A stretch of 64,000 bases of DNA from Oscarella lobularis (lineage: Eukaryota > Porifera > Homoscleromorpha > Homosclerophorida > Oscarellidae): the NCBI RefSeq assembly GCF_947507565.1, contig NC_089177.1, positions 2,664,648-2,728,647 of the forward strand, in the 5' to 3' direction. The number at the start of each line of letters is the position of its first letter. Positions within the stretch are counted from its first letter, which is position 1. The notes beneath the pieces were generated by a model, which ran no database searches, was not told the origin of the DNA, and saw nothing but the letters and a program-made list of their open reading frames with translations. Positions 14,363 through 27,139 of this stretch are shown piece by piece. The position numbers were made by a program, and so were the translations under genes.

Positions 14363-17300
14363 TCAGAACAATTTTGCTCGCTTTGCAGCCAACTCATTAA
14401 CCTAGATTTTTAGTATCAAAATACATTGAAGAGATGCGCTCTAAATTGAAATTCGTACCGTGCCGTATTCGTAGTAGTGAGGAGCCAATTCGTAGAGCCA
14501 CTCCGGCTCAATCTAAAATGACGACTATTACAGTTAGTGCCTCAGGCCGCTTGTCTCTTCTCACCACTGTTATGTCTCTCATAAAATCCTTTGAAGTCTG
14601 AACGACTTCGTGAAAGACAACCCTGACAAAAAAGGATAGTCAACTGGCTGGCTAGTCGTACAGGTTACAGTACCAGCGTGGCGCTTTTTCGGTATATAAA
14701 ACAGACGACGGATGGATATCTAGTGGATGATCATCGCGAATTGTCCTGAAGGGAAAAACATCTAATAAATTAGCTCCTTTCGTTCTTCCATTTACCGGTA
14801 CGTTCCACTTGCATGTAGACGAGCCGCATTGGCAAAAAATCCGGCAACGATGCATCTCTGAATAGGCTCAGCGTCCTCTACATTACGACATGGTACAGAG
14901 TGCAAAGGCATGCTCTTTCTTGGTTACCATCCGTGGCGCACATTCTCACTTTGAAGCGTTTTAATGTTCGTTTAAGCTGTTCCCTTATATCAACAGCGCG
15001 TAATAAAGCTAGAAGAGAGAAATTCTCCGATGCTGCAATACACAATCAAGAACAATACCTCTGTAATTGAGAAAGTTGTCGTGGCAAAAACGGGTACTTT
15101 TTTGATGTTGCAGAAAAGCGTTGTAGACGTTCAACAACGTCATGTGATCACCTTCGTGGACGGAGAACTTAACTTTAGCCCGATCCTAATAAAGAAGATA
15201 CTAAAAATAAACTTTTGTCAGTAATTATTTTCGTACTGCGGCTTTCTTTTTATCAAACGGTGTTAGGAAGACGTTGTCGATCTGAAGCATTGCTGCTATT
15301 GTCAATATTTCCTCCGAACAACCGAAATCTCCTTGATGCAAAGCATCAGCCCCCGCTATCATTTCACGTCTACTCATTATTTCGTACCGGAAACAAGAAG
15401 CATTTTCGCAAACATGGGATGGAGGGGAAATTCAGACATTTGAAGACCGAGTGGATTAGTTAGGTTGCCAGCGTCATCAAGAGCTAATTCACAAAGTCAA
15501 GAATGTGCACATGTTTTCTTGACGTCGCGTACCTCCTAAGGCGTAGAGCAAATCCAAGGCTCGGATCATTGATTTAGCTGGAGGTGGCTAAAAACACACA
15601 AAAAAAAGGGCTATAATATACGCAGGTGGGCAAAAGATGCGCGTACGGAAAGGAAGTTGAATCTCAGGACGTTGTCGATGCCGAGAGATTTAAGTTGAAG
15701 GACTACGGTAGCAAGATTGCTCCTACGCGTGGTGAAGACCCCTCTCTTTAACTCGTAAACAATTACGGAACTCGATAACGCTACCTTTGCATTTCAGGAA
15801 CTGGGGCTTGAGGCAACTTCTTAAAATCTTTCTCTATATTAATTAAAAGGGTACACGGTACGGTGAGCGATCCTACCCTCTATATAATAGAAAAAAAGCG
15901 CTTTACCTGTATAAAGTCTAAAGGCTTTGCCTATCAGAAAATGAACATACCATCATCCCAAGAATTAATTGATCGTCCTGTTGCTTTACCTGAGCGAACT
16001 CTACCCGCTCTGCCTGCTCTCTGCTCAGCGGATGACTTGGCAACAGGAGTGACTACGAGTGCCTCTAAATAAACAATTTTCCAATCACAGCTTTATTCAT
16101 CTGTGGTGTCGGATATACCTAAACCATTCTCCGGATTATACGCTCGTATCTTGACAAAACCACAGTCAATTACTAATAGAATGGTGACAGTAACGGTCCA
16201 AGATATTATAAAACATCATAAAGTAGTACCGTAAACGATTCCATTTATTGTAATAGATGCTTCAGCTATATTTGTTGCTACCACAACCTGAACAGAAATG
16301 TAGACTCTCCTGCCTTCGAATTGCTAGTAAAATGCTTTCCAAACCTTCCTAGTGTCAGAAGGCGTTCTTCCAAATACTCTCATCTGCCGATGTGTGCGGA
16401 TGTGTGCACATAAGAGGAGCACGTCAAAAAAAACAGTCATCTCACCTGCTCCGTCGCCGGCAATCCACCGTACATAGGCAAAGGCAGCAGTTTCGATGAT
16501 TTGGACGGAAGATGCTTGGAAAGATCTCTAATGCAAAAACGTCAGAGGAAAATGACTAGCACACACTTGCAGGTATAAGCTTGCCTTATTCTTGAGACTA
16601 CCCTTTGCACTTCATCCTGAATCAGTAAAGAATTAAAACCAAGCGTTGCGCTACGATATTAGGTCCCCTTGCCTGGCCAGTTACAAAAGCTAGCACATCA
16701 CCAGGACTTTCCTCTTGATGAATAGCCCATATGGTAGTAACTATTGCCTTGACATAGTCAGGCGTAGGACTAAAAGTCAACGTATATAATTTTCTTTACG
16801 TTGCTTTTTTCCTCTACCAGTAGGTGTAATACACATTGACTGGAAACATTCTTCCTTCGACGGTCAATATTGACGCCGTATCTTGGCTATGTGAGGAGAA
16901 GAAATTGACGTCAGCGCTCTGTGTAGCGCTAATTCAAAATACTTGCCTTCGATCAGACGTCGTATTTAGATTGAAAAAGTCCCGAAACATCTGAAACAGA
17001 GACAGAGATGCATCAGAGAAATGTAGAAGCACGCAAAATTGAATCTACTTCGGCATCCAAAGTTGCACTGGAAACAATCAGCCTAAGATCCTTACGCTTC
17101 TTCAGTATCTAAGAAACCGAGATGCCAGTGAAGAAATTGCACCAGTTCCTCCAACGCACCTTTTTCAGCAGACCGGTTATGATATCAGTGTAGAGAGATC
17201 TCTCGTGAGCTTCATCCAGCATGATCACGCTAAACGAAATAATAAAGATCGAGTCTTCAAAGGTAAGGCCGAGTGTACCTGTATTTATTGAGCAACGGAT

Positions 17301-18115
17301 CGGCCATCATCTCTCTAACAAGGAGTCCGTCCGTCATGAACTAAAATAAGAAATTAGTTCTGATCTCTCGTCTCCTATATATAAACAATAATAACCTTGA
17401 CTTTTGTTAGCCTGGGGTCTGATACGTCATCAAATCGTATCGTGTACCCAACCTACGTAGATAGCACATAATAATGATTCTCTTAGTTCTGCATTGACGT
17501 TCTATGCCTCTTGTCCAAGCATGGAGCCCATCTCCTCAGCAACTCGCCCAGCAACCTAAGCCACACAACGTTGATATGAGACACACGTCTACCAGTGCAT
17601 ACTATTATACCGTTGTCGTTGCCACTCGTCGTGGCTGGGTCACCCCAATAAGCTTTCCCCCGCCGGCCCAGCCATTCTCATATAGATATTGTGGAATCTG
17701 CGTGGGCAACGAACCGCTCAATGCACATCTCCCCTGTGTATCTATTTCTACCTGTGTGCTCTTTCCACAGCCCGTTTCTCCGACAATGACAACCGTCTGA
17801 TATTTTTCCACCAAATATAGGATATGATTCTTGTGCTGGAGGCGAGACGTCGCGTTGAGTCCGCTTAGGTTCGTTATTAGGGGTTTACCTTGTACACTGG
17901 AAGGCGCTGTCGTTGCTGCTGGATGGAGAGAGACAGATGGGGATTGTAGGCCATTGCGTCCGAATAGCTTTCTTCGTTGTGGGACCGCTCCATTTTGAGT
18001 TTCGCTTCGGGAGCTTCCGCTCCTAACGCGAGCGAGCGAGCGAGCGAGAAGTAAAGCACAAAGGAGAAGGCCTGAGAAACGAACCTGGTTTCCAGAATTT
18101 GGGCGAGAAAGCCAT
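14363..18115 (-). CDS. DHX35: DEAH-box RNA helicase DHX35
   Basis: DHX35 is a DEAH-box ATP-dependent RNA helicase found in late spliceosomes. The start at 18115 gives MAFSPKFWKPG, matching the animal N-terminus, and a GTTCG donor follows. The next exon contains YNPHLSLSIQQQRQRLPVYK. Motif I is in YQTVVIVGETGCGKST (about 17760-17800) and GVTQPRRVA follows near 17630. Downstream exons carry the motif II region with DEAHERS-like sequence near 17205-17225 and the second RecA lobe. The C-terminal OB-fold region is seen as FRTIRDDHPLDIHPSSVLY (about 14690-14750), then EPEWLYELAPHYYEYGT and the last exon VNELAAKRAKLF with stop at 14363-14365. Exons are short and numerous. The gene is convergent with AIRIM (57 bp apart) and 93 bp downstream of the importin-4 stop. 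Confidence 0.92.
18028..18049. repeat. (GCGA)n microsatellite in DHX35 intron 1
   Basis: Five tandem GCGA units lie in the first intron of DHX35, close to the acceptor of exon 2. Confidence 0.8.
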
Positions 18116-18208
18116 TTGCTGCAAACGAAATGCCAAGCATGCGTAGACGTCTTTTACAGATCAATACAGTATATTTTTATCCGCCATATCCCGAATTTTG
18201 CTTGAACA

Positions 18209-21200
18209 TTACTTCTGTAGATCTTGCAAAAATAAATTCAATCGACTATTCAGCTCTGCACAGAATTCTTTGCAAAAGCGTTCCTCAAAATGTGGCTCTG
18301 CGTTACCTGAACTGATTCCATAGTCCTCGGAATGCGTTAGAACTTCTGAAAACAACTTCACAAGTCTAGGAAGTTGTTCAACGACCTTGAAAGGAGAATA
18401 CTAGATGATCCTTAGTAACAAAGCAATCTGCATTTACCTGGTGATTTCCTTGTTGTAGTAGATCTACTATGCAACCATAAACAGTTTCGTTTTCGGTAAA
18501 GTCTTCTTTCAGCGGCAATCTCTCAATAACAACGGGAAGAACCTAAAATGTAAAAAACGCTAAAACATTGGCGCCAGCTTGGCTCTCGTCTCTTACATGA
18601 GCTAGAGGGACTGCTTCTGGGTGAGCACTAATCATTCTGCAGACTGCAGCGCAAACGTTGTCGACTATGTGATTCTTCTGCTGTTGAATCTGTAGCACTG
18701 AGAACAGCTCTTGCAAAATAGTTTGATAGTGACTAAAAAATAAATACTCATGATATGCAATCGCTCTCGACAATTCTCTCACATAACCACTTCCAGTCCA
18801 CCTTGAGATGCTAGAACTCCAATTCCGTAGACAGCATTTCCTCGCACCTCCTCTTCGGAGTCTTTTAGTCCTGCACTCAGAACGGGTAAAAGATGTTTCA
18901 CAAAGGAACTGACAGCAGATTCCATTGCAAAGAGAATCTACAATATGTATTATTAAGATGACTTTAGTTCGAAAAGTGAACGCGTTGCACCTCTCCAATC
19001 GTTCCAAAAGCAAAAGACCTCTCGGCAACAGAGCAATTTCTCTTTTACCGCAAATGGAAGAATAGCAAACCACAGCATCTCTCACTATTACGACATACGC
19101 TTTTTGCTAGAAGCAATGGAAGAAAGCCGGCGAAATAGGGAGCGAAGGACGGTCCACCCAATGCCGATGCCAGAGGAGGCAAAACATCTCCGGCAAGTTC
19201 GATAAGCACTCCATCCATTTCGGCCTGGATACAGTCCTACCAATCCAACGCGATATGACACGTTATAATTTCTATGCACCTGATCTTCTTCTTCTGCCTC
19301 GCCGTCATCAGAGCCTTCGTCTTGACAGGTTGCCTACACACGTAAAAATGCCATACGATTTTTCCTTCTCCAGATTCTCTTGCCTTGGATTCGAATACTC
19401 TTCTGACAATGATCACAATGCTATCTAATCTTCCTTCTCCGGTTAGTAGCAGAGAGCCGACAGTTTTCAGCAGAGTAGCGAGTGATTCTAGAGCTACAAT
19501 GACGAGACTGCGATCTCCTTCGCCAGCAATTGTTTTCGTTAGGCAGCTCAAGGTAAGTTCAAGCAAACCTTGCAGCTCTAAATGATGAAAACGTGTTCTG
19601 TGGGAAACACCTTGTCTAGGAAATTTTTTTGCCTGAAAAATCGGTCGCTCCCGCTTGTCTTAGAGCTTTGCAAAACATGCAGCAGAAAGAGACGATGCAC
19701 GCGTGCGACGCTTTTCGTACGTTCACAACGGGATACTGCGCAATAAGAGAGCTATTTGTTTGCGCACCAATCATCTCGAAATTCTTGTCTCTACCTTGGT
19801 AAGCTCGTACACCTCGCCGAAAGCCTCGTCAAGATAACGCACGAAGTCAGCCCTGCAGAGGAAAAGTCTGCTGATTAGACAATCATCTTCCGCTGGCTCG
19901 TACCCAATGTTAGTCGCTAATTCTGCCAAAGCATTGCACGTATCTTCCTTTTCTTCGACGTAGGCGTTCTCAATACTATGACTATGTGCAAGTAATTCTT
20001 AGCTGAAAAGCGGGTGATAAGAGTTTATCTAAGCCATGCATACCCAACGACGTCTTGGCCGCCGCCGCGGCCGCCGCTTTGTTCATCCTCGTCATCGTCG
20101 AGACTAAAACCGAGACTGCCACTAGTATCGTCGTAGCGAGTCTAAAGAAATAAACGCGACGTAGCAGTGTTTTTACGAGTCTGCACTCTGAACGGTCGCG
20201 TACAACGATCCCTTCAGTGGATTTCAGCGAATTGACCATCATTTTTACGAGGCTTGGTAAATGTTGAACGAGTCCATGAGGGTATACGACGGATATAGAA
20301 GCCAGGAGCCCATATCTACACAGAAAGATAAGAAGTAAAGTAGCCTTTGAAAATTCTAGAAAGAAAACGTACGCGCAACGCCTTAGGTCGGGATCGTCAA
20401 CTCTGTCCAAAAGAACCTAAGAAATTCAAAAGAAGTACATAAGACCCTCTGTGGTAGAGATGCCCGTCAATTGTACCAAGCAGAGTTGGACGCACTCCTC
20501 GGCGAGAGGAAGGAAAGTCTCGATTCCGATGGTTCTTGCGAGAACACCGAGAGTATCTGGACGTAATCTATTGAGCTCACCAGTTTCGACTTTTCAAATT
20601 TCTACCTAAAGCCTGCATTTGCAGTATCTGTGTCGACGCTTCTGTTACAGGAGAGCGCAAATAAACCTAAATTCAGCAAGTAATCAAATACCTTCCGTCA
20701 CTCTTTATGAATACCTTGAGGTATTCTATGACTTTAGGAAAGTAGAACTGCAACTTTTCTTTAACAGCATTTGCTATGCAAAAAAATGCGTCCACTTATA
20801 TATTTGACATAAGTGTACGGTAGTGGAGAGCTCGCCTGTTGCTCCTATAGCACTAATAGCCAGCTCGCGCTCTTGAACGATCTAAAGATGACCATACCAC
20901 GAGGCAGTCTTAGTACGTAAGCGAAGACGGCACCGTCGCATTTTCTAATGCACCAAACAATTTTCCCATCAGTTGTGGAAGATAAGGAACTAATTTTTCA
21001 TCTGCAGAAAAACAGCTGTAGTCGCCCCAAAAAAAAACGGATCGTCAGGTTTACCTAGATTTTCGCAGAACATTTCTAAAGCGTAGTACGCCTTCGTCAA
21101 TCCAACGCGGTCGTCTTCGGAACAGCCAGAATATTCCCTAACGCGGTCCAGTAGAAGTGGAAGAATGGTATCAGAATAGCTCGAAACTTCTGGCTAAGAA

Positions 21201-24200
21201 ACGCAAACAAGTTTCAGTTTCGAAAAATGTCCCGGTTTGTCTTGCATGAAATTGCAGGTGTAACAGTAAAATATAAAGCAGAGTGCAACGTGAAGAAAAA
21301 AAGAGAAGGGTACTTGATGGTGATGATGATGAATGTTATCATCGATGATCAAGTATTATTCTCTTCCTCAATCACACAGAATAATTACAAGGGACTGGCC
21401 AACTGTTCTCTAGTGTAATAAATTACAGAAAAATTACAAGGGACTGGCCAACTGTTCTCTCCTGTAATAAATTACAGAAAAATTACAAGGGACTGGCCAA
21501 ATGTTCTCTCCTGTAATAAATTACAGTGAAATTACAAGGGGCTGGCCAACTGTTCTCTCCTGTAATAAATTACAGGAAAATTAAAAGGGACTGGCCAACT
21601 GTTCTCTCCTGTAATAAATAACAGGAAAATTACAAGGGACTGGCCAACTGTTCTCTCCTGTAATAAATTACAGTGAAATTACAAGGGACTGGCCAACTGT
21701 TCTCTCCTGTAATAAATTACAGAAAAATTACAAGGGACTGGCCAACTCTTCTCTCCTGTAATAAATTACAGAAAAATTACAAGGGACTGGCCAACTCTTC
21801 TCTCCTGTAATAAATTACAGAAAAATCACAAGGGACTGGCCAACTGTTCTCTAGTGTAATAAATTACATTAAATTACAAGGGAGTGGCCAACTGTTCTTT
21901 CCTGTAATAAATTACAGTCAAATTACAACGGACTGGCCAATTGTTCTTTCCTGTAATAAATTACAGAAAAATTACAAGGGACTGGCCAACTGTTCTTTCC
22001 TGTAATACATTACAGGAAAATTACAAGAGACTGGCCAATTGTTCTCTAGTGTAAAAAATTACAAGGGACTGGCCAACTGTTCTCTCCTGTAATAAATTAC
22101 AGGAAAATTACAAGAGACTGGCCAACTGTTCTCTAGAGTAATAAATTACAGAAAAACTACAAGGGACTGGCCAACTGTTCTCTCGTGTAATAAATTACAG
22201 AAAAATTACAAGGGACTGGCCAACTGTTCTTTCCTGTAATAAATTACAGGAAAATTACAAGAGACTGGCCAAATGTTCTCTAGTGTAATAAATTACAGAA
22301 AAATTACAAGGGACTGGCCAACTGTTCTCTCCTGTAATAAATTACAGGAAAATTACAAGAGACTGGCCAACTGTTCTCTAGTGTAATAAATTACAGAAAA
22401 ATTACAAGGGACTGGCCAACTGTTCTTTCCTGTAATACATTACAGGTAAATTACAAGAGACTGGCCAACTGTTCTCTAGTGTAAAAAATTACAAGGGATT
22501 GGCACACTGTTCTCTCATTTAATAAATTACAGGAAAATTACAAGAGACTGGCCAACTGTTCTCTCCTGTAATAAATTACAGAAAAATTACAAGGGACTGG
22601 CCAACTGTTCTCTCCTGTAATAAATTACAGCCAAATTACAAGGGAGTGGCCAACTGTTCTCTCCTGTAATAAATTACAGTCAAATTACAAGGGACTGGCC
22701 AACTGTTCTCTCCTGTAATAAATTACAGTGAAATTACAAGGGACTGGCCAACTGTTCTCTCCTGTAATAAATTACAGGAAAATTACAAGAGACTGGCCAA
22801 CTGTTCTCTAGTGTAATAAATTACAGAAAAATTACAAGGGACTGGCCAACTGTTCTTTCCTGTAATAAATTACAGGAAAATTACAAGAGACTGGCCAACT
22901 GTTCTCTAGTGTAATAAATTACAGAAATATTACAAGGGACTGGCCAACTGTTCTCTCCTGTAATAAATTACAGGAAAATTACAAGAGACTGGCCAACTGT
23001 TCTCTAGTGTAATAAATTACAGAAAAATTACAAGGGACTGGCCAACTGTTCTTTCCTGTAATAAATTACAGAAAAATTACAAAGGACTGGCCAACTGTTC
23101 TCTAGTGTAATAAATTACAGAAAAATTACAAGGGACTGGCCAACTCTTCTCTCCTGTAATAAATTACAGAAAAATTACAAGGGACTGGCCAACTGTTCTC
23201 TCCTGTTATAAATTACAGTCAAATTACAAGGGACTGGCCAACTGTTCTCTCCTGTAATAAATTACAGGAAAATTACAAGAGACTGGCCAACTGTTCTCTA
23301 GTGTAATAAATTACAGTGAAATTACAAGGGGCTGGCCAACTGTTCTCTCCTGTAATAAATTACAGAAAAATTACAAGGGACTGGCCAACTGTTCTCTCCT
23401 GTAATAAATTACAGAAAAATTACAAGGGACTGGCCCAACTCTTCTCTCCTGTAATAAATTACAGAAAAATCACAAGGGACTGGCCAACTCTTCTCTCCTG
23501 TAATAAATTACAGAAAAATTACAAGGGACTGGCCAACTGTTCTCTCCTGTTATAAATTACAGTCAAATTACAAGGGACTGGCCAACTGTTCTCTCCTGTA
23601 ATAAATTACAGGAAAATTACAAGAGACTGGCCAACTGTTCTCTAGTGTAATAAATTACAGTGAAATTACAAGGGGCTGACCAACTGTTCTCTCCTGTAAT
23701 AATTTACAGTGAAATTACAAGGGGCTGGCCAACTGTTCTCTAGTGTAATAAATTACAGTGAAATTACAAGGGACTGGCCAACTGTTCTCTCCTGTAATAA
23801 ATTACAGAAAAATTACAAGGGACTGGCCAACTCTTTTCTCCTGTAATGTAATAGTTAGGGCCGGTCTCGCTCTTTTCAAAAATGTCACAGACGTTTGGAA
23901 CTATACCTTTCAGTTCTTATGCGCTTATCGTTTGCAGCATTGGGTTCTTTCTAGGGCATGGGCGAAGTGGCGGCAACTGAAATGATGTATATGGCAGAGA
24001 TTTTTGTGTCTGTCGAGGGCTTGGTTGGTTAGGTACTTCAGGTTGCTCAAAAATTCTATCATGGGCGATGCCGGCGCGTTCATTTCTGCAGCAGCAGAGG
24101 CTATGATAAGCAGTACAGCATGCGTGACTAGCTTACTCTGAATGAGCGGCAAATGAGGCGCGTGGTATTTTGACTACGGTGGAGAGGCGCTTCGCTTATT

Positions 24201-27015
24201 TTGACTGGTACCATGGTGAGTGTTTAGGCGACTCACCACGCTCCCACGAGAAATGGTGGTGGTAATCGATCTCAAAATTGATACCGTCACGCCTCCCTAC
24301 CACGTCTAGACAAAATACCGCACGCACCTCATTCACATCGCTCATTTCAGCGAGTCACAATGCTGAGCTCCTTAGCGTCGCTTCAACTGCTGCAGCGACG
24401 GACACAACGCCATCTCGCCCGTATAGAATTAAATGATGAAGAGCGATCAGTACCTAACCAAGCCCGACAGACACGGGCACATATCCCTTACATATTTCTT
24501 ATGTCAGTTTTCACCACTTTGCCCAAGCTCCGGAACAACAAACTGAACGCCGCAAACGGTAAGTGCACATCGGCACGACCTTGAAAAAACCGAAAGGTAA
24601 GCGCATTGTCACAACGGGTGTACCGAAAAACATGACACCATCCGTTCTGACCGCAGCATTCCAAACTTCTGTGACGTCACATCCTGTTTCACGAAAAGAC
24701 CCAAATTTCTCCGAAACGAAAAGAGAAGGACCTTAACAAATACCCAGGTGCACAACTACAATGTATCGGACACCTGAGGGACCCAGTCGCGAGAGCCTAC
24801 TACCCACCACTTTTCCGGTACGCCCGTTAGTAATTTTTTACATCCCGAAAACTATGTCTCGGTACTCAGGTACCGAGACAAAAAATAAGAAGATCCAAAG
24901 CACTACTAAAGCCTACCTGCAGATGTTCGGAAAATTGACCTAAAGCGAACATTGCCGCATTTCGTACCACTCGTTCGCCGTCGCGAACGCACGTACACGC
25001 GGTTGATACAAAATCTTCCAGACAACTATCGAGCACGAATAAAAAATAGCCAGCCCCACACAGAAGAGGAAAGAAAGTCTCACTTGCGTCTTATGAAATC
25101 CCGGCATCCTTCGGCGAGAACAGCCAATGCTATTAGAGCCGCTTTACGCTGATAGGGATTGGTACTGTCCAAAGCTGGTAACGCTAGTCTCGTCTGAAGA
25201 ATCACGCTCTATCTATCACGATCTGAGCGTTGTCTCTTATGCTCACAGTAATCGCAATTAGTCGTTCTGGCGGCAAATGTAGAGCCATAACGTCTAGGAT
25301 CTGAATAGCGTGTGTATTGTTTAGAATCGTTAGGGGGTACGAGAGAACGTTTGACCTGAGACGCAAACGATGACGGTAATCCCGAGTCTGTGTCGTCCCC
25401 CGTCTCTTCTTCGTTCTCCTCGTCGACAGGCGACGACGCCATGATAGGAAATATGACGTCAATAATTTTAGTGACGAGCTTCTGCTTTAGGATAGACTAG
25501 AAATATGTATTCGTAAGTGTAAAAGACGCAGATAACCCGCGGGATTAGCCGTACTTTTTTCTTTACGGTAATAAGCCAACTGATAAACGACAGCGCCTTG
25601 ACTCGAACCGCATTAGAAAGCGCACTCGATGCACCCGCCTACAGTAGAGTGAAGAGAAAACTCAAACAGATCTATCTCGAATATCGATCGCTCTAGCCTC
25701 TAAGCAGAAGTCGAGCAGGCTTTTGAGATGGGGAACAACAATCGATACTTCGCATTCAACGAGTTCGTCAAACACTTCCATAGCTTCGATGGCTTGATCC
25801 TAGTCAGTGGAATGTTTTGCTAATTGAAATACAAATTGCAATGTCTGCTTCACCTCGTTGTAATGGAGCAAATTTCGAATCACTTGGAGAATGTTTGGAA
25901 TGAGGGGTTGAAATAAGGGCTGGGGGAAAATAGACGCGACTGAACGTGGGACACTAGATATGTTCGGCTGGCATTTTTTTCCTTACGAGATGATCATCAC
26001 CGAGGAATTCCACCAAATGAGTCAGACATCTTATTCAGTAGACTCTCGTACGCAATATTAAAAAGCTAGTGCCTTTTACTTACCTTATCGCATAGAAGGG
26101 AATCGTTTGGTTGCGTCCGTCTGTGAGAGAAGTAGCAAGAAGTTGAAATACGGACTGATAATGAGGCCGCAGCTGAAAAAGAAAAATATTAATACAATGG
26201 AACTGACTATAACCACAATTCTATTCGCACTTGTTCGCCGGCAGCTTCAATCACCAAAGCAAGCAGATACAATCCCATCTACAGCAGCGCTATAGTGACC
26301 CAGTAGTAAGTAGATAACCAACCGGTTTACCTCTCTTTGAGGTGGATCGGCCGATTGACAGGATTGAGTTAGAAACTGAAACAATTCAGCCCATCCCACA
26401 GAGCTAGACAACTCGTACTCCACTATGACGCCAATCTGATGAACAAATAATACTTCAGTAGCAACAAAAAGGAGATAAATCGCTCACAATTTGAGCAACA
26501 GCATGACGGACGATAGTCCTATAAAAAGTATCCCATGAAGAACAGACTAGAGTTATACAGTGACCCTGTTTGTCATACTCCTGCTCCCTATTGATTGTTT
26601 CCAGTATCATTTGTCTGAGGCTACATATCAAGACAAAGTCGGTCCTCAATGCAATTCTAATGAAAAATATGCAGACCGATGTCGATCTGTAGGAGAATAA
26701 CGATGCCAGTGCTTTCGAAGGCGTTGGCGCAAGAGAATGGCCGACAGTTGGCGAATCTGCAAAATATTCGTGCTGGAAAGGCAAGACGAGCTCTCGAGAG
26801 AGCCACCTGAAGTGACGACGAGCCGTGAAGGACGTCGAAAAGGCTGGGAACGAAGTTGGGATCCTTCACAACGCCTCGCAGGCGTTCTGTCGTCTGCGAG
26901 ACGAGAGATCGCCGTTTTTATTTTCTAACTATTTTTAGCGACCTACTTCTCGAATAATTTCGCTGTCATTGACGAGCAATCTTGATAGAGTGAACTCCAA
27001 CGAAGCCGAATCCAT
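18209..27015 (-). CDS. IPO4: Importin-4
   Basis: Importin-4 is an importin-beta family karyopherin that carries histones, ribosomal proteins and other cargo into the nucleus and is released by Ran-GTP. The start at 27015 (MDSASLEFTLSRLLVNDSEI) matches the family, which opens with a short acidic helix. Later exons include an acidic DEENEEETGDDTDSG loop and ILDVMALHLPPERL (about 25260-25440), PYQRKAALIALAVLAEG (about 25100-25170), VVRNAAMFALGQFSEHLQ (24917-25000), then across a 3.7 kb intron PEVSSYSDTILPLLLDRVRE (from 21193), RVDDPDLRRCAYVFF (about 20380), SLKSTEGIV and, near the C-terminus, LPLKEDFTENETVYGCIVDL (about 18470-18530). The last exon runs to TAA at 18209-18211; that final boundary is less certain. 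The long intron 21194-24916 is exceptional here because it holds a minisatellite. Confidence 0.92.
21383..23850. repeat. 49-bp minisatellite, about 50 copies, in IPO4 intron
   Basis: About fifty head-to-tail copies of a 49-bp unit lie inside IPO4 intron 21194-24916. The unit begins aattacaagggactggccaa and ends with ctgtaataaattacag, which is itself an inverted repeat (ctgtaat / attacag around AA). Variants alternate: the stretch before the palindrome is either ctctcctg or ctctagtg, and the linker after it is gaaaa, gtgaa, gtcaa or ggaaa. In parts of the array two variant types alternate regularly (ggaaaattacaagagactgg next to gaaaaattacaagggactgg), which suggests a two-unit higher-order repeat. 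There are no unique spacers, so it is not a CRISPR array. Confidence 0.95.
23851..24916. other. Remainder of the long IPO4 intron
   Basis: About 1.07 kb of intron between the minisatellite and the next upstream IPO4 exon. Neither strand shows IPO4-like coding sequence here. Short plus-strand frames (24360-24584) match nothing I recognise. Two inverted repeats stand out: ggtgagt/actcacc near 24217-24239 and the long hairpin at 24855-24880. A degenerate non-autonomous transposon is possible but I see no paired terminal repeats or target-site duplication. Confidence 0.5.
24855..24880. repeat. Perfect 11-bp inverted repeat (hairpin)
   Basis: tgtctcggtac and its exact reverse complement gtaccgagaca are separated by four bases (tcag). 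It lies in the IPO4 intron about 40 bp from the exon that ends at 24917. Confidence 0.85.
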
Positions 27016-27139
27016 TGCCGACTTTAGCGTGCGCGGCGTTGCAGAAAATTAAATAGATTTACACACGTGTACGCCTGTCAATGTTTCATCGACGTTAGAA
27101 AACGAGTTCAAAACGTTTTACATAAAATAGCTGTCACAG

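Noticed and set aside
21383-23850. CRISPR-like array
   Set aside because: Units are contiguous 49-bp tandem copies without unique spacers, in an animal intron.
21227-23985. Plus-strand open frames with repeated INYRKITRDWPT-like peptides
   Set aside because: They are translations of the 49-bp minisatellite (49 is not a multiple of 3, so frames rotate) and lie in an intron of IPO4.
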